Of a DNA stretch of 64,000 bases, positions 16,945 to 24,498 are shown in pieces (position 1 is the first letter of the stretch; each line of letters begins with the position of its first letter). This DNA comes from Microbacterium sp. TNHR37B (GTDB lineage: Bacteria; Actinomycetota; Actinomycetes; Actinomycetales; Microbacteriaceae), in the NCBI RefSeq assembly GCF_001620065.1, contig NZ_LQGV01000004.1, positions 62,001-126,000 on the forward strand. Reading direction: 5' to 3'. Under the pieces are notes generated by a model. The model was not told the origin of the DNA, did not search any database, and saw only the letters and a program-made list of their open reading frames with translations. The translations under genes and the position numbers were made by a program.

Positions 16945-17206
16945 GCTTCCGCTGCCCCGCACGGCAGTGCCGATCGGCATCACCGATCCGGTGGAGAAGG
17001 CCCGCGTCGAGTTGAAGGCGGCCCTGGCGGCCATCGAAGAGAAGGCGAACGTGCCCAAGCGCGTCGCCCGGGCCACCGATCGGGGCGTCGTCCGCGCGCG
17101 CCGGTTCGCCCGCCGCAATCCCGGTGGAGCGGTCGCCGGCGTCGTCGGGGCGGCTGCCGTGGCCGGGCTTGCGGTGTGGGGGCTGGTGCGCCTCTACACC
17201 CGGTGA
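16934..17206 (+). CDS. DUF3618-like small membrane protein
   Basis: A 90-residue protein: a helical N-terminal half with E-K-A-R-V-E-L-K-A-A-L-A-A-I-E-E-K, an Arg-rich middle (R-R-F-A-R-R-N-P) and one C-terminal membrane helix (about 65-86). Composition and position next to a holin-family gene match DUF3618-type proteins. The ATG lies within the end of the previous gene, so translation is coupled. Confidence 0.75.
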   Translation: MSSELPLPRTAVPIGITDPVEKARVELKAALAAIEEKANVPKRVARATDRGVVRARRFARRNPGGAVAGVVGAAAVAGLAVWGLVRLYTR

Positions 17207-17243
17207 CCCCCGGTCGCGAGACGCCGGGTCCGACGCCCGGGGG

Positions 17244-17249
17244 TAGTAT
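17244..17249 (+). promoter_or_regulatory. -10 box upstream of hemD
   Basis: TAGTAT at 17244-17249 would start a transcript near 17256, giving hemD a leader of roughly 130 nt. The leader contains a small ORF that overlaps the hemD start. Confidence 0.4.
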
Positions 17250-17268
17250 CCATCTACAGGCAGTGGCA

Positions 17269-17388
17269 ATGAGGCGGATGCTGCCGGCGATGCACACCCG
17301 AGCGCACGCGCATCCGAGCGTCCGGGTATTCGCATTGTCGGGCGCTGTTCGTGCGTCCGACCCCACGCACCACGAGAGTCGACGATGA
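17269..17388 (+). CDS. Possible 39-codon leader ORF overlapping hemD
   Basis: An ATG at 17269 opens 39 codons that stop with TGA at 17386-17388, sharing ATGA with the hemD start at 17385. The predicted peptide contains five His, clustered near residues 9-15 and 34-35. The ribosome site is weak (AGGCAG). The overlap geometry suggests translational coupling, but a chance ORF in GC-rich DNA is quite possible. Confidence 0.25.
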   Translation: MRRMLPAMHTRAHAHPSVRVFALSGAVRASDPTHHESRR

Positions 17389-18188
17389 ACGCACACAGCA
17401 TGGCGAGCACGCCGCAGAAACCCTTGAAGGGGTGGCGTGTGCTCGTTCCCCGCGGCGGGCCCTGGGGTGATTCGGTGGCCGCCACTCTGCGCGCCCAGGG
17501 CGCGACACCCGTGATCGCGCCGCTCATCAACTTCGCCCCGTCCACTGACCAGGCCACGCTGGAGGGGGCGCTTGCCGACCTCGCGGCGGGGGCCTTCGAC
17601 TGGGTGACCCTCACGAGCGCCACCACGGTCGATGTGCTCTACGCCTACCGCGCCGTGATTCCGGCCTCCACGAAGGTGGCCGCCGTCGGGGAGACCACCG
17701 CCACGGCGCTCACCGCCGTGGGGTACCGCGTCGACCTCGTCCCCGACGAGGACAACTCCGCCGCCGGGATGGCCAGTCAGCTGATCGAGCTGGAGCCGGA
17801 GCCGCGCCGCATCCTGACCCTGCGCAGCGAGATCGCCAAGCCGGTGCTCACCCGCCGTCTCTCAGAGGCCGGACACGACGTCCGCAGCGTCGTGGCGTAC
17901 CGCACGGTGGGGGTGCCGGTGACCGAGCGCATTGCGGCCGATGTCCGGTCGGGCAGGATCAACGCGATCCTCGTCACGAGTGGATCAGTCGCAGAGCAGG
18001 TGCAACTGCAGTTCCCGGACATCCCGGAGGAGACGGTGATCGCCGCCATCGGCCCGCGGACCGCGAAAGACGCCCGCCGCGCCGGTCTGGGCGTGAGCGT
18101 GATCGCGCGCGAGCAGACGGTCGACGGTCTCATCGCCGCGGTGTCGTCGTTCCCGCTTCCGCACGCGACGGACGAGTTCTCGGTCTGA
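17385..18188 (+). CDS. hemD: Uroporphyrinogen-III synthase
   Basis: A 267-residue HemD-type protein that closes and inverts ring D of hydroxymethylbilane in heme synthesis. It has the two-domain layout: K-G-W-R-V-L-V-P-R-G-G at the N-terminus, D-W-V-T-L-T-S-A-T-T-V in domain 1, then R-I-L-T-L-R-S-E-I-A and I-L-V-T-S-G-S-V-A-E in domain 2, and I-A-A-I-G-P-R-T-A-K-D-A-R near the end. These match the family's low but recognisable motif pattern. An alternative start is the ATG five codons downstream (17400). Confidence 0.9.
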   Translation: MNAHSMASTPQKPLKGWRVLVPRGGPWGDSVAATLRAQGATPVIAPLINFAPSTDQATLEGALADLAAGAFDWVTLTSATTVDVLYAYRAVIPASTKVAAVGETTATALTAVGYRVDLVPDEDNSAAGMASQLIELEPEPRRILTLRSEIAKPVLTRRLSEAGHDVRSVVAYRTVGVPVTERIAADVRSGRINAILVTSGSVAEQVQLQFPDIPEETVIAAIGPRTAKDARRAGLGVSVIAREQTVDGLIAAVSSFPLPHATDEFSV

Positions 18189-18278
18189 AACCGTCCGCGA
18201 CGCTCCGCTCCGAGCGGCGGTGTGATCGTTAGGGCTCTGTGAGAAAACGCGCAGCCTCGCGCTGGCAGACTTGAGGGC

Positions 18279-18767
18279 ATGGTGACTCTGCTGCTCGACT
18301 CGGCGCAGCTCGAGGTCGTGCTCTCGCCGGTGGAGCGTGCGTTCGCCTTCCGCCGGGGCAGCTTGCGGATCGACCGCGCCTCGATCGAGCGCGTCCAGCT
18401 GACCGACGACGCCTGGACGTGGTTGCGGGGTGTCCCCACCCCGGGCACCCACGTACCGCGGGTGATGGCGATGGGCACTTGGAAGTCGGCAGGCGGCTCC
18501 GACTTCGTCATCGTGCAGCGGAACAAGCCCGCTGTCGTCATCGACCTGGCCGAGACGGACGGCTCGCCCATCGAGTTCCAGCGGGTCGTCCTGTCGACGC
18601 GGCACGGGCTCGCGCTCGTGCAGGCCTTGCGACGCGACGCCGATGTCGGACCGGTGGACGTCGCGGAGATCACGACCGGGGCGGTCTCCGCGCCGGGCTC
18701 CGAGAAGCCCCGTGCGCGCCGTCCCCGCTCGGTGAGGCCCCGTCCGGGCACGGCGCCCGCGACCTGA
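18279..18767 (+). CDS. Hypothetical protein, possible bacterial PH-like domain
   Basis: A 162-residue soluble protein. The first 120 residues alternate short beta strands (L-R-I-D-R-A-S-I-E-R-V-Q-L, D-F-V-I-V-Q-R-N-K-P-A-V-V-I-D-L) and end in a helix, resembling a PH-like fold; this is a visual impression only. The C-terminal 40 residues are Pro/Arg-rich and probably disordered. A CAGACT -10 box seven bases before the ATG suggests leaderless expression. Confidence 0.7.
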   Translation: MVTLLLDSAQLEVVLSPVERAFAFRRGSLRIDRASIERVQLTDDAWTWLRGVPTPGTHVPRVMAMGTWKSAGGSDFVIVQRNKPAVVIDLAETDGSPIEFQRVVLSTRHGLALVQALRRDADVGPVDVAEITTGAVSAPGSEKPRARRPRSVRPRPGTAPAT

Positions 18768-18813
18768 GCCGGCCGCCTCTGCCGTGGCGGGCGGCCGGGC
18801 CGCGTCGCGCTGG

Positions 18814-19647
18814 TCAGCCGACGTCGCGCCGCCAGCTCGTCAGATAGCCCAGCACCAGGATGACCGCCGCGTAGGCGAGGAGCACGACGCCGCCCACCCA
18901 CCACGCCAGCGGCTCGCTCCCCGCGCCCGTTCCTGAGCCCAGCGTCGAGTAGAGGCTCGCGCCGACGAGGGCGTCGGAGGCGGCGCCCGGGAGGAACCGT
19001 GCGGCATCGGCGATGCCGTCGACGAAGGCTCCGACCGTCCGGAGGATCGGTTCGACGAACTGCGTGAAGGCAATCACTCCCACCACGGCGGCGACCTGGT
19101 TGCGCACGAGCGTGCCGACTCCGATGCCGATCAGCACCCAGAGGGCGAAGGCGAGAGCGATCCGGCCGAACATCGCCCAGGTGTCGAGGTCGCCGAGTTG
19201 CGTGTCGACGCCGAAGACCGCGAGGAACCCGGCGCCCGGTCCGACGGTGGAGACCAGCGCGGCGAGGGCGTAGACGAGGCCCATCACGATGCCCGCCACG
19301 ACCTTGCCCGCGAGCACCGTGGCGCGGCGTGGAGTGGCGAGGAACGTCGGGGTGAGGGTCTTGTGGCGGAACTCGCCGGTGACCAGCAGCGTGCCGATCA
19401 GCAGGGGGAAGATGTAGCCGACCGCGGTCGCGAGGCTGTAGATGAGCGGAGGCAGCATGCCCCCGGGGATCGCGGACATGTCGGTCGAGCCGCCGGGGAT
19501 CGCGCCGGTGGCGACGGCGCCGAAGAACCCGGCGAGGCCGCCTGCCGTGCTGCCGACGTAGGCGACGAGAACGAGCCCCAGGATCCACCACATCGAGGTG
19601 GAGAACTGCTTGGTCAGCTCGGAGCGTGTGGCACGGACGAGGCTCAT
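18814..19647 (-). CDS. ABC-2 type transporter permease
   Basis: A 277-residue membrane protein with six predicted helices and the ABC-2 motif G-E-F-R-H-K-T-L-T-P-T-F-L-A-T-P-R-R after the second helix, which couples to the ATPase. Likely an exporter subunit of the DrrB/NatB kind; the substrate cannot be told. Its ATG lies within the end of the ATPase gene (4-bp overlap), so the two form one transporter. Confidence 0.9.
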   Translation of the reverse strand: MSLVRATRSELTKQFSTSMWWILGLVLVAYVGSTAGGLAGFFGAVATGAIPGGSTDMSAIPGGMLPPLIYSLATAVGYIFPLLIGTLLVTGEFRHKTLTPTFLATPRRATVLAGKVVAGIVMGLVYALAALVSTVGPGAGFLAVFGVDTQLGDLDTWAMFGRIALAFALWVLIGIGVGTLVRNQVAAVVGVIAFTQFVEPILRTVGAFVDGIADAARFLPGAASDALVGASLYSTLGSGTGAGSEPLAWWVGGVVLLAYAAVILVLGYLTSWRRDVG

Positions 19648-20696
19648 CGCTGCTCACCGCCTTCCTGCGCAGCGGTCGGTTCGGAGTCGGCGCCGACCTC
19701 CACGGGGGGCGGGGGTGCGTCTGCGACGGGAGCGGCGGCGGGGGCAGGCAGGGCGTCGAGGTCGACCGTGGCCGGCGCCGATGGCGGTGCCGGCTGGTGT
19801 ACCCGCACGCCGTTGACGAGGTCGAGGAAGACCTCCTCCAGTGCGGGTCCGCGCCGCTGCAGGGCCGAGAGGGCGACACCCGCGGCTGCGGCGACGGCGC
19901 CGACGCGCACGGGGTCCGCCCCGCGCACGGTGAACCCGGTTCGGAGGGTGTCGTAGGAGAGTCCCTCCGCCGAAAGCGCGGCGCCCAGGGCTGCGCGGTC
20001 GGGGGCATCGACGATGGTCGCGTACTCGTCCTGTGCGGTGAGCTCGTCGATCGTGCCCTGGAAGACGAGAGAGCCGCGGGCGATGATGAGCAGTGACTGT
20101 GCCGTCTGCTGGATCTCGGAGAGCAGGTGCGAGGACACGAGCACGGTGCGTCCCTGCGCCGCGAGGTCCCGGAGGAACCCGCGCATCCACTTGATGCCCT
20201 CGGGGTCCAGTCCATTGGAGGGCTCGTCGAGCACGAGCACGCCCGGATCCCCGAGCAGCGTGTAGGCGAGGCCGAGGCGCTGGCGCATGCCGAGCGAGAA
20301 GCCGCCGACCTTGCGTCCGGCCACATCCGCCAGTCCGACGGTGCCGAGCGCCTCGTCGACGCGGGAGCGGGGGATCCCCGAGGCGTCGGCGTAGACCGCG
20401 AGGTGGTTCGCGGCGCTGCGTCCGGGGTGGAAGCTCGACGCTTCCAGGGCTGCACCGACCGTCTGCAGCGGGTGCGACAGATCACGGTAACGACGCCCGT
20501 CGATCGTCGCGCTCCCCGAGGACGCCGAGATGAGTCCGAGCAGGATCCTCAGGGTCGTGGTCTTGCCGGCTCCGTTCGGGCCGAGGAATCCCGTGACCAC
20601 CCCCGGCTCCACTCGGGCGGTGAATCCGTCGACCGCCGTCACGGCGCCGAAGCGTTTGGTGACGTCGGTGAACTCGAGCACATGTCCTTCGGGCAT
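19644..20696 (-). CDS. ABC transporter ATP-binding protein
   Basis: A 350-residue ATPase. Walker A is G-P-N-G-A-G-K-T-T near 41, the signature is variant (F-S-L-G-M-R-Q-R), Walker B is V-L-V-L-D-E-P-S-N-G-L-D and the H-loop is S-S-H-L-L-S-E. This is a DrrA/CcmA-type exporter ATPase. An unusual Ala/Pro-rich tail of about 50 residues extends beyond the usual domain. ATG 20696 follows GAGAGG; upstream in-frame codons look non-coding. Confidence 0.92.
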   Translation of the reverse strand: MPEGHVLEFTDVTKRFGAVTAVDGFTARVEPGVVTGFLGPNGAGKTTTLRILLGLISASSGSATIDGRRYRDLSHPLQTVGAALEASSFHPGRSAANHLAVYADASGIPRSRVDEALGTVGLADVAGRKVGGFSLGMRQRLGLAYTLLGDPGVLVLDEPSNGLDPEGIKWMRGFLRDLAAQGRTVLVSSHLLSEIQQTAQSLLIIARGSLVFQGTIDELTAQDEYATIVDAPDRAALGAALSAEGLSYDTLRTGFTVRGADPVRVGAVAAAAGVALSALQRRGPALEEVFLDLVNGVRVHQPAPPSAPATVDLDALPAPAAAPVADAPPPPVEVGADSEPTAAQEGGEQR

Positions 20697-20861
20697 GGGC
20701 GGCCTCTCGTTGCGGGGGTGTCCTCTTATCCTGTCGGATTCCGCGCGGCGCCGCGCGGAGCGTGGCGGCGAGCCCCCAAGAGGCGGGCGACGACGGGGTG
20801 TGGACAACTCCGCGGGCCCGTCGGCGGCGCAGCTAAAGTGAGGCATCTGGTACTCATTTAT

Positions 20862-20882
20862 GAGAGGGACTGACGCCCTCTC
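20862..20882 (+). promoter_or_regulatory. Hairpin in the leader of the secreted-protein cassette
   Basis: GAGAGGG (20862-20868) pairs with CCCTCTC (20876-20882), 27 bp before the first gene's start. A possible -10 (TAAAGT at 20834-20839) lies upstream. It could stabilise the mRNA or regulate entry into the cassette. Confidence 0.35.
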
Positions 20883-20908
20883 TCCGATCGAACAGAGGAG
20901 ATCGAATC

Positions 20909-21382
20909 ATGAGACGTGGCATCCGCAACACGATCGCAGCAGTGGTGCTCTCGGCAGTGGCGCTGGGCGGTGTGGCCGTCCCGGCCTCGGCGGTGAGCAG
21001 TTCGTCCTCGGCGAAGCTGCCGGGCACGGGCGCCGTGATTCAGGCGAACGTCTGGCTCTGCAACACGTGGCTCACGTCGTGCGGCTTCCAGACCTCGGCG
21101 AAGGCGCTGAAGTCGGGTAAGGCGTACAAGGTGTCCAAGATCCGCAACACCGCCGACTTCAATGCGTGGGGCATCGGCACGGTGACGGTGGGTGCGGTCA
21201 CCGTGGCCGGTACGAGCGGTTCGGCGCGCAACCTGGTCTGGACCAACTACAAGACGTGGATCTCCGATCACTCCGGCAGCGCCTCGGCGACGTGGTCGAT
21301 CGTCGCGCTGGGTCTGTGCTCCGGCGCGTATGCGGAGGTCTCGGGCGTTCGTGCGAGCTCCAGCGCGTGCGTGGGGGTGTGA
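20909..21382 (+). CDS. Small secreted four-cysteine protein (first gene of cassette)
   Basis: A 157-residue pre-protein. Residues 1-28 form a Sec signal (R-R-G-I-R, hydrophobic core, A-S-A cleavage). The mature 129 residues are Ser/Gly/Ala/Thr-rich with six Trp and four Cys (51, 58, 137, 154) placed as one pair near each end, fitting two disulfides. No known domain is recognised. GAGGAG lies about nine bases upstream of the ATG. The stop overlaps the GTG of the following lipoprotein gene, the start of a chain of four coupled genes ending in an ABC transporter. By layout it resembles a secreted peptide or toxin with its export/immunity genes; that is inference. Confidence 0.85.
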   Translation: MRRGIRNTIAAVVLSAVALGGVAVPASAVSSSSSAKLPGTGAVIQANVWLCNTWLTSCGFQTSAKALKSGKAYKVSKIRNTADFNAWGIGTVTVGAVTVAGTSGSARNLVWTNYKTWISDHSGSASATWSIVALGLCSGAYAEVSGVRASSSACVGV

Positions 21383-22959
21383 TCGGCGCCCGTGTCCTCC
21401 CCTGCGCCGTCGCGGCGGTGGCGGCGATGATGCTGACCGCGTGCGCGCCCCCCGCCCCGCCCGACGGTGGCCTCGACGGTGTCTGGGGAGACCTGACGCC
21501 GTTCGAGGGCGCTGACGGCCTGCTCTCCAATGTCGCCATCGACGCGTTCTCGACGGCGACCCTCGTCGAGACCGTGGCCGGGATCGATATCGGCCGAGCG
21601 CTCGGTTCCGCGGTGCCCTCACCCGATGCCGAGCGTTGGCGGGAGCTCTGGGAGACCGACGAGGAAGATGCGCTGTGGAAAGCGCACCTCGTATGCGGCT
21701 CCGTCGGTGCCGAGAGGATGCGAGAGGTCCTGCCGGCGCCGACCGCGGCGAGTCTCGCGCGGGATGCCGATGCCCTCCTCGCGACGGCGCCGGAGCCAAC
21801 CGCGCAGTCGCAGCCCGGCGATGCCCTCGAACTGGTGGCCGCAGCGCACGTCTCGTGGTGCCTCAGCGATGTCGATGCCGTCGCTGACGGGGTCGTCTCG
21901 GCGGCAGGGATGCGGTCCGCCGTCGCCGCCAACGCGGCGCTCGCGCTGCAATGGGTCGACGTGCGCCGGTCTATGGGGGTGTCCCCGGAAGCGTCCGCGG
22001 GCCGCGTCGTGAGCGCGATCCTGCCGGGTCTTCCGCCGGCGGACTGCGACGATCGCACGGCGATCGAGGCGGGAGCGCTGCTTCTGCTCCACGCAGTTCC
22101 GGAGAAGGACGTCCCTGCCTTCGTCCGGTGCGCGGTCGACGACGCGCTCGACGCGATCGACCTGCCCGTGCTCGTGACCTCCGCCCGCGTCATCGCTCAA
22201 CGCGAAGCTGTGGGGGGCCGCGGCGTCGTCGCGGACGCGCGCGCGGTGCTCGAGGGGCGCCTCGACGACAGGCGGCTGTCCGACGGCAGCTACCTGCGTC
22301 GTCCACTGGTCGCCGGGTCTCTCAGCGGTACTGTCGCAGGTCTCCGGCTGCTCCACGCTCGTGGCACCGAGCTACCGCCGTCGACATCGGTCGCCGTCGT
22401 CGAACGCATGATCCAGACAGCGCGCCCAGGATCGGGCGACGCCCTCCTCGTGCTGCAGGGCTGCCTTCTCGTGGATGGCGACTGCGGCGACCTCGCCGCG
22501 GCGGGGCTCGCCGACGCGGAGCTCCTCGCGGCGGCGGTGACGCCCGAGACACCGACGCTCGACGGTCTGCTGGCCGCGCTCGCCACGGTGCGCGGGGCCG
22601 ATCCGGACGGGGTCGACCGGCTCATCGACGGCATCGCCGCGGTTGTGACGGCACCCTGTGCCCGGCGGCAGGTCTCCCTGTTCCGCGAGGCGGCGGCGCC
22701 CGGCGGGTGGCCCGACGACGTGTTGCAGGAGGCGCGACGCGCTTTCGCCGACGCCGTCATCGGGGGACGGCTCGATGACTACTGCGACCTCTCCTGGATC
22801 TCTCGGCTCGGCGATGAGGGACCGCGACGCGACGGAGACGCAGCCGACCGTTCCATCCCCCCTCTGGATTTCTCTAACGAAGGACTGCTGATGATGAATG
22901 AACAGCTGGCGCCGCTGTCGATCGCGGCAGCGGCGGCCGATCTGGGTCTCCATGCGTAG
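21379..22959 (+). CDS. Large lipoprotein of the secreted-protein cassette
   Basis: A 526-residue lipoprotein. The signal ends in the lipobox M-L-T-A-C with Cys22. The mature part is almost entirely helical, Ala/Leu/Asp-rich, with scattered Cys. It carries F-E-G-A-D-G-L-L near residue 50 and D-F-S-N-E-G-L-L near the C-terminus. Such D-G-L/aromatic turns between helix pairs recall alpha/alpha-toroid (prenyltransferase-like) repeats, but no catalytic residues are recognised. GTG 21379 shares GTGA with the previous stop and gives an intact signal peptide. Likely located on the outer face of the membrane, where it could bind the secreted protein. Confidence 0.82.
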   Translation: MIGARVLPCAVAAVAAMMLTACAPPAPPDGGLDGVWGDLTPFEGADGLLSNVAIDAFSTATLVETVAGIDIGRALGSAVPSPDAERWRELWETDEEDALWKAHLVCGSVGAERMREVLPAPTAASLARDADALLATAPEPTAQSQPGDALELVAAAHVSWCLSDVDAVADGVVSAAGMRSAVAANAALALQWVDVRRSMGVSPEASAGRVVSAILPGLPPADCDDRTAIEAGALLLLHAVPEKDVPAFVRCAVDDALDAIDLPVLVTSARVIAQREAVGGRGVVADARAVLEGRLDDRRLSDGSYLRRPLVAGSLSGTVAGLRLLHARGTELPPSTSVAVVERMIQTARPGSGDALLVLQGCLLVDGDCGDLAAAGLADAELLAAAVTPETPTLDGLLAALATVRGADPDGVDRLIDGIAAVVTAPCARRQVSLFREAAAPGGWPDDVLQEARRAFADAVIGGRLDDYCDLSWISRLGDEGPRRDGDAADRSIPPLDFSNEGLLMMNEQLAPLSIAAAAADLGLHA

Positions 22960-23872
22960 CCCGCGCGGGACCCTGTTCGGCGCCGTGCTCGCCGTGGGGG
23001 TGGTGAGTCTCCTGACGGCGTGCGCGCCGGAGCGCCCGGTGGCCTCCTTCGACTTCTCCGGCTTCATCGGCGAGGACGGCCTCTTTCACGACCGAGGCGT
23101 CGTGGGGTTCGACGGAGCCCTCCCGGACGGCTCGCCGACCGAGGGCACGTGGACGACGGCCGCGGTGATCCGCACGCGGAGTCTGGCGGGGGAGGAAGCG
23201 CGTCTCGCGACGGAGACGTCCCGCGCCCTCGACGCCGCGGCGGAAGCCGCCGTCGGCGCTGGGGATCGCGACGCCGTCCTCGGTGCGGCCCGCGTCTGCG
23301 CGCTCGCCGCTCGAACGTCGTCACCGTGCGGTGATGTCCGCGCCCGGGCGATCGATCTCCTGCGGCAGAGCCCTGCCGCCCTCGACCCGGGTGACTCCGC
23401 GCGCCCCGTGCTCGTGATCGAGACGGCCGCTGACCTCGGGGTCGTTCCCGCGGGCGCGGGCAGTAGCCTGGCTGCCGCGGTGGCGCGGCGAGGTGACGAC
23501 CCCTGCATCGACAGCGCCGTGGTTCGCCTCCACGTTCGACGCGATGACGAGGAGCCCCTCCGGGTCGTCGATGATCCGCGCGCACTCACCGACGACGTGC
23601 TCGCCGCCCTCCGGGTCGGCGACATCGACACGGCGTACTGCCTCTCGGGCATTGTCGCCGCCACCGCTGGTGCCACGCCGGATCGGGACGAGGACTGGCT
23701 GCAGCAGCCGTTCGACGAGGCGGTCGAGGCCGGGTTCACCCGCTCCGACGACGGCCTCTACACGGCGAAGGACCGGACGCGCGGCCGCATCGAGACGACG
23801 CGCCGGCTCAGCCAGGTCTCGTTCGACCTCAGCGTCGGGCTCGGCCCGATCCGGGCGGGAGGAGCTTCGTGA
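22952..23872 (+). CDS. Second lipoprotein of the secreted-protein cassette
   Basis: A 306-residue lipoprotein with lipobox L-L-T-A-C at Cys24. It resembles a shorter version of the preceding lipoprotein: both start the mature part with C-A-P and a Phe-rich turn (here F-S-G-F-I-G-E-D-G-L-F, with a second turn D-D-G-L-Y near the C-terminus) and are otherwise helical and Ala/Asp-rich. ATG 22952 overlaps the previous gene by 8 bp. No known domain is recognised. Confidence 0.82.
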   Translation: MRSPRGTLFGAVLAVGVVSLLTACAPERPVASFDFSGFIGEDGLFHDRGVVGFDGALPDGSPTEGTWTTAAVIRTRSLAGEEARLATETSRALDAAAEAAVGAGDRDAVLGAARVCALAARTSSPCGDVRARAIDLLRQSPAALDPGDSARPVLVIETAADLGVVPAGAGSSLAAAVARRGDDPCIDSAVVRLHVRRDDEEPLRVVDDPRALTDDVLAALRVGDIDTAYCLSGIVAATAGATPDRDEDWLQQPFDEAVEAGFTRSDDGLYTAKDRTRGRIETTRRLSQVSFDLSVGLGPIRAGGAS

Positions 23873-24498
23873 AGGCGACGCAGAGTGAGTCGGTGGTCGT
23901 CGTCGAGGCGGCGCGCTACACGTACCCGCGCGCGGCGGGGCGCGAGCTCGGACCGTTCGACGCGGAGGTCCGCGCGGGCGAGATGCTCGGCATCGTCGGT
24001 CCTTCGGGGGTGGGCAAGAGCACGTTGCTGGGGCTGATCGGAGGACTCCTCACCCCGACCGGTGGCCGCGTGCGGTTCTCTCCGGCGTTTCACGGTGCCG
24101 CCTTCGTTCTCCAGACGCATGCCGTGCATCCTTATCTGACGGCGTGGGAGAACGTGGCGGCGGCGTGGGGCATCCCCCGCCGCGGCGACCGCTCGCGCGC
24201 CCGCCGGGTGTTGAGCCTGCTCGACCTCGACGATGTCGCCGATCGCCCCGCCGGCGCCCTCTCGGGTGGACAGCGCCAGCGGCTCGCGCTCGGGCGGGCG
24301 ATCGCCTCCGAGACCGCGGTCATCGTCGCCGACGAGCCGACGGGAAACCTCGATGCCGAGAGCACGGCTGTCGTACTCCGCGCGTTGCGTGCCGCCGCCC
24401 GCAGCGGCACCGCGGTGGTGGTCGCGACCCACGACGACGCGGTGCGCGACCGGTGCGACCGCATCCTCACCCTGACGAAGGAACGGACGACGCCGTGA
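23869..24498 (+). CDS. ABC transporter ATP-binding protein (MacB/LolD class)
   Basis: A 209-residue ATPase. Walker A G-P-S-G-V-G-K-S is at 44-51, the Q-loop Gln at 82, the signature L-S-G-G-Q at 131-135, Walker B V-I-V-A-D-E-P-T-G-N-L-D at 151-162 and the H-loop His at 188. The T-G-N-L-D form of Walker B is typical of MacB/LolD/FtsE ATPases, which drive mechanotransmission rather than classical transport. GTG 23869 overlaps the lipoprotein stop, and its own stop overlaps the permease GTG. Confidence 0.93.
   Translation: MKATQSESVVVVEAARYTYPRAAGRELGPFDAEVRAGEMLGIVGPSGVGKSTLLGLIGGLLTPTGGRVRFSPAFHGAAFVLQTHAVHPYLTAWENVAAAWGIPRRGDRSRARRVLSLLDLDDVADRPAGALSGGQRQRLALGRAIASETAVIVADEPTGNLDAESTAVVLRALRAAARSGTAVVVATHDDAVRDRCDRILTLTKERTTP

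Noticed and set aside
17777..20485. Long minus-strand open frame spanning hemD, the hypothetical gene and the ABC genes
   Set aside because: Out of frame with the recognised ABC genes and of non-natural composition (Ser/Arg/Pro/Thr-rich); a GC-content shadow.
20909..21382. Assignment as a true lactococcin 972 bacteriocin
   Set aside because: The mature protein is larger, carries four Cys and lacks the typical sequence pattern; only the gene layout is similar.
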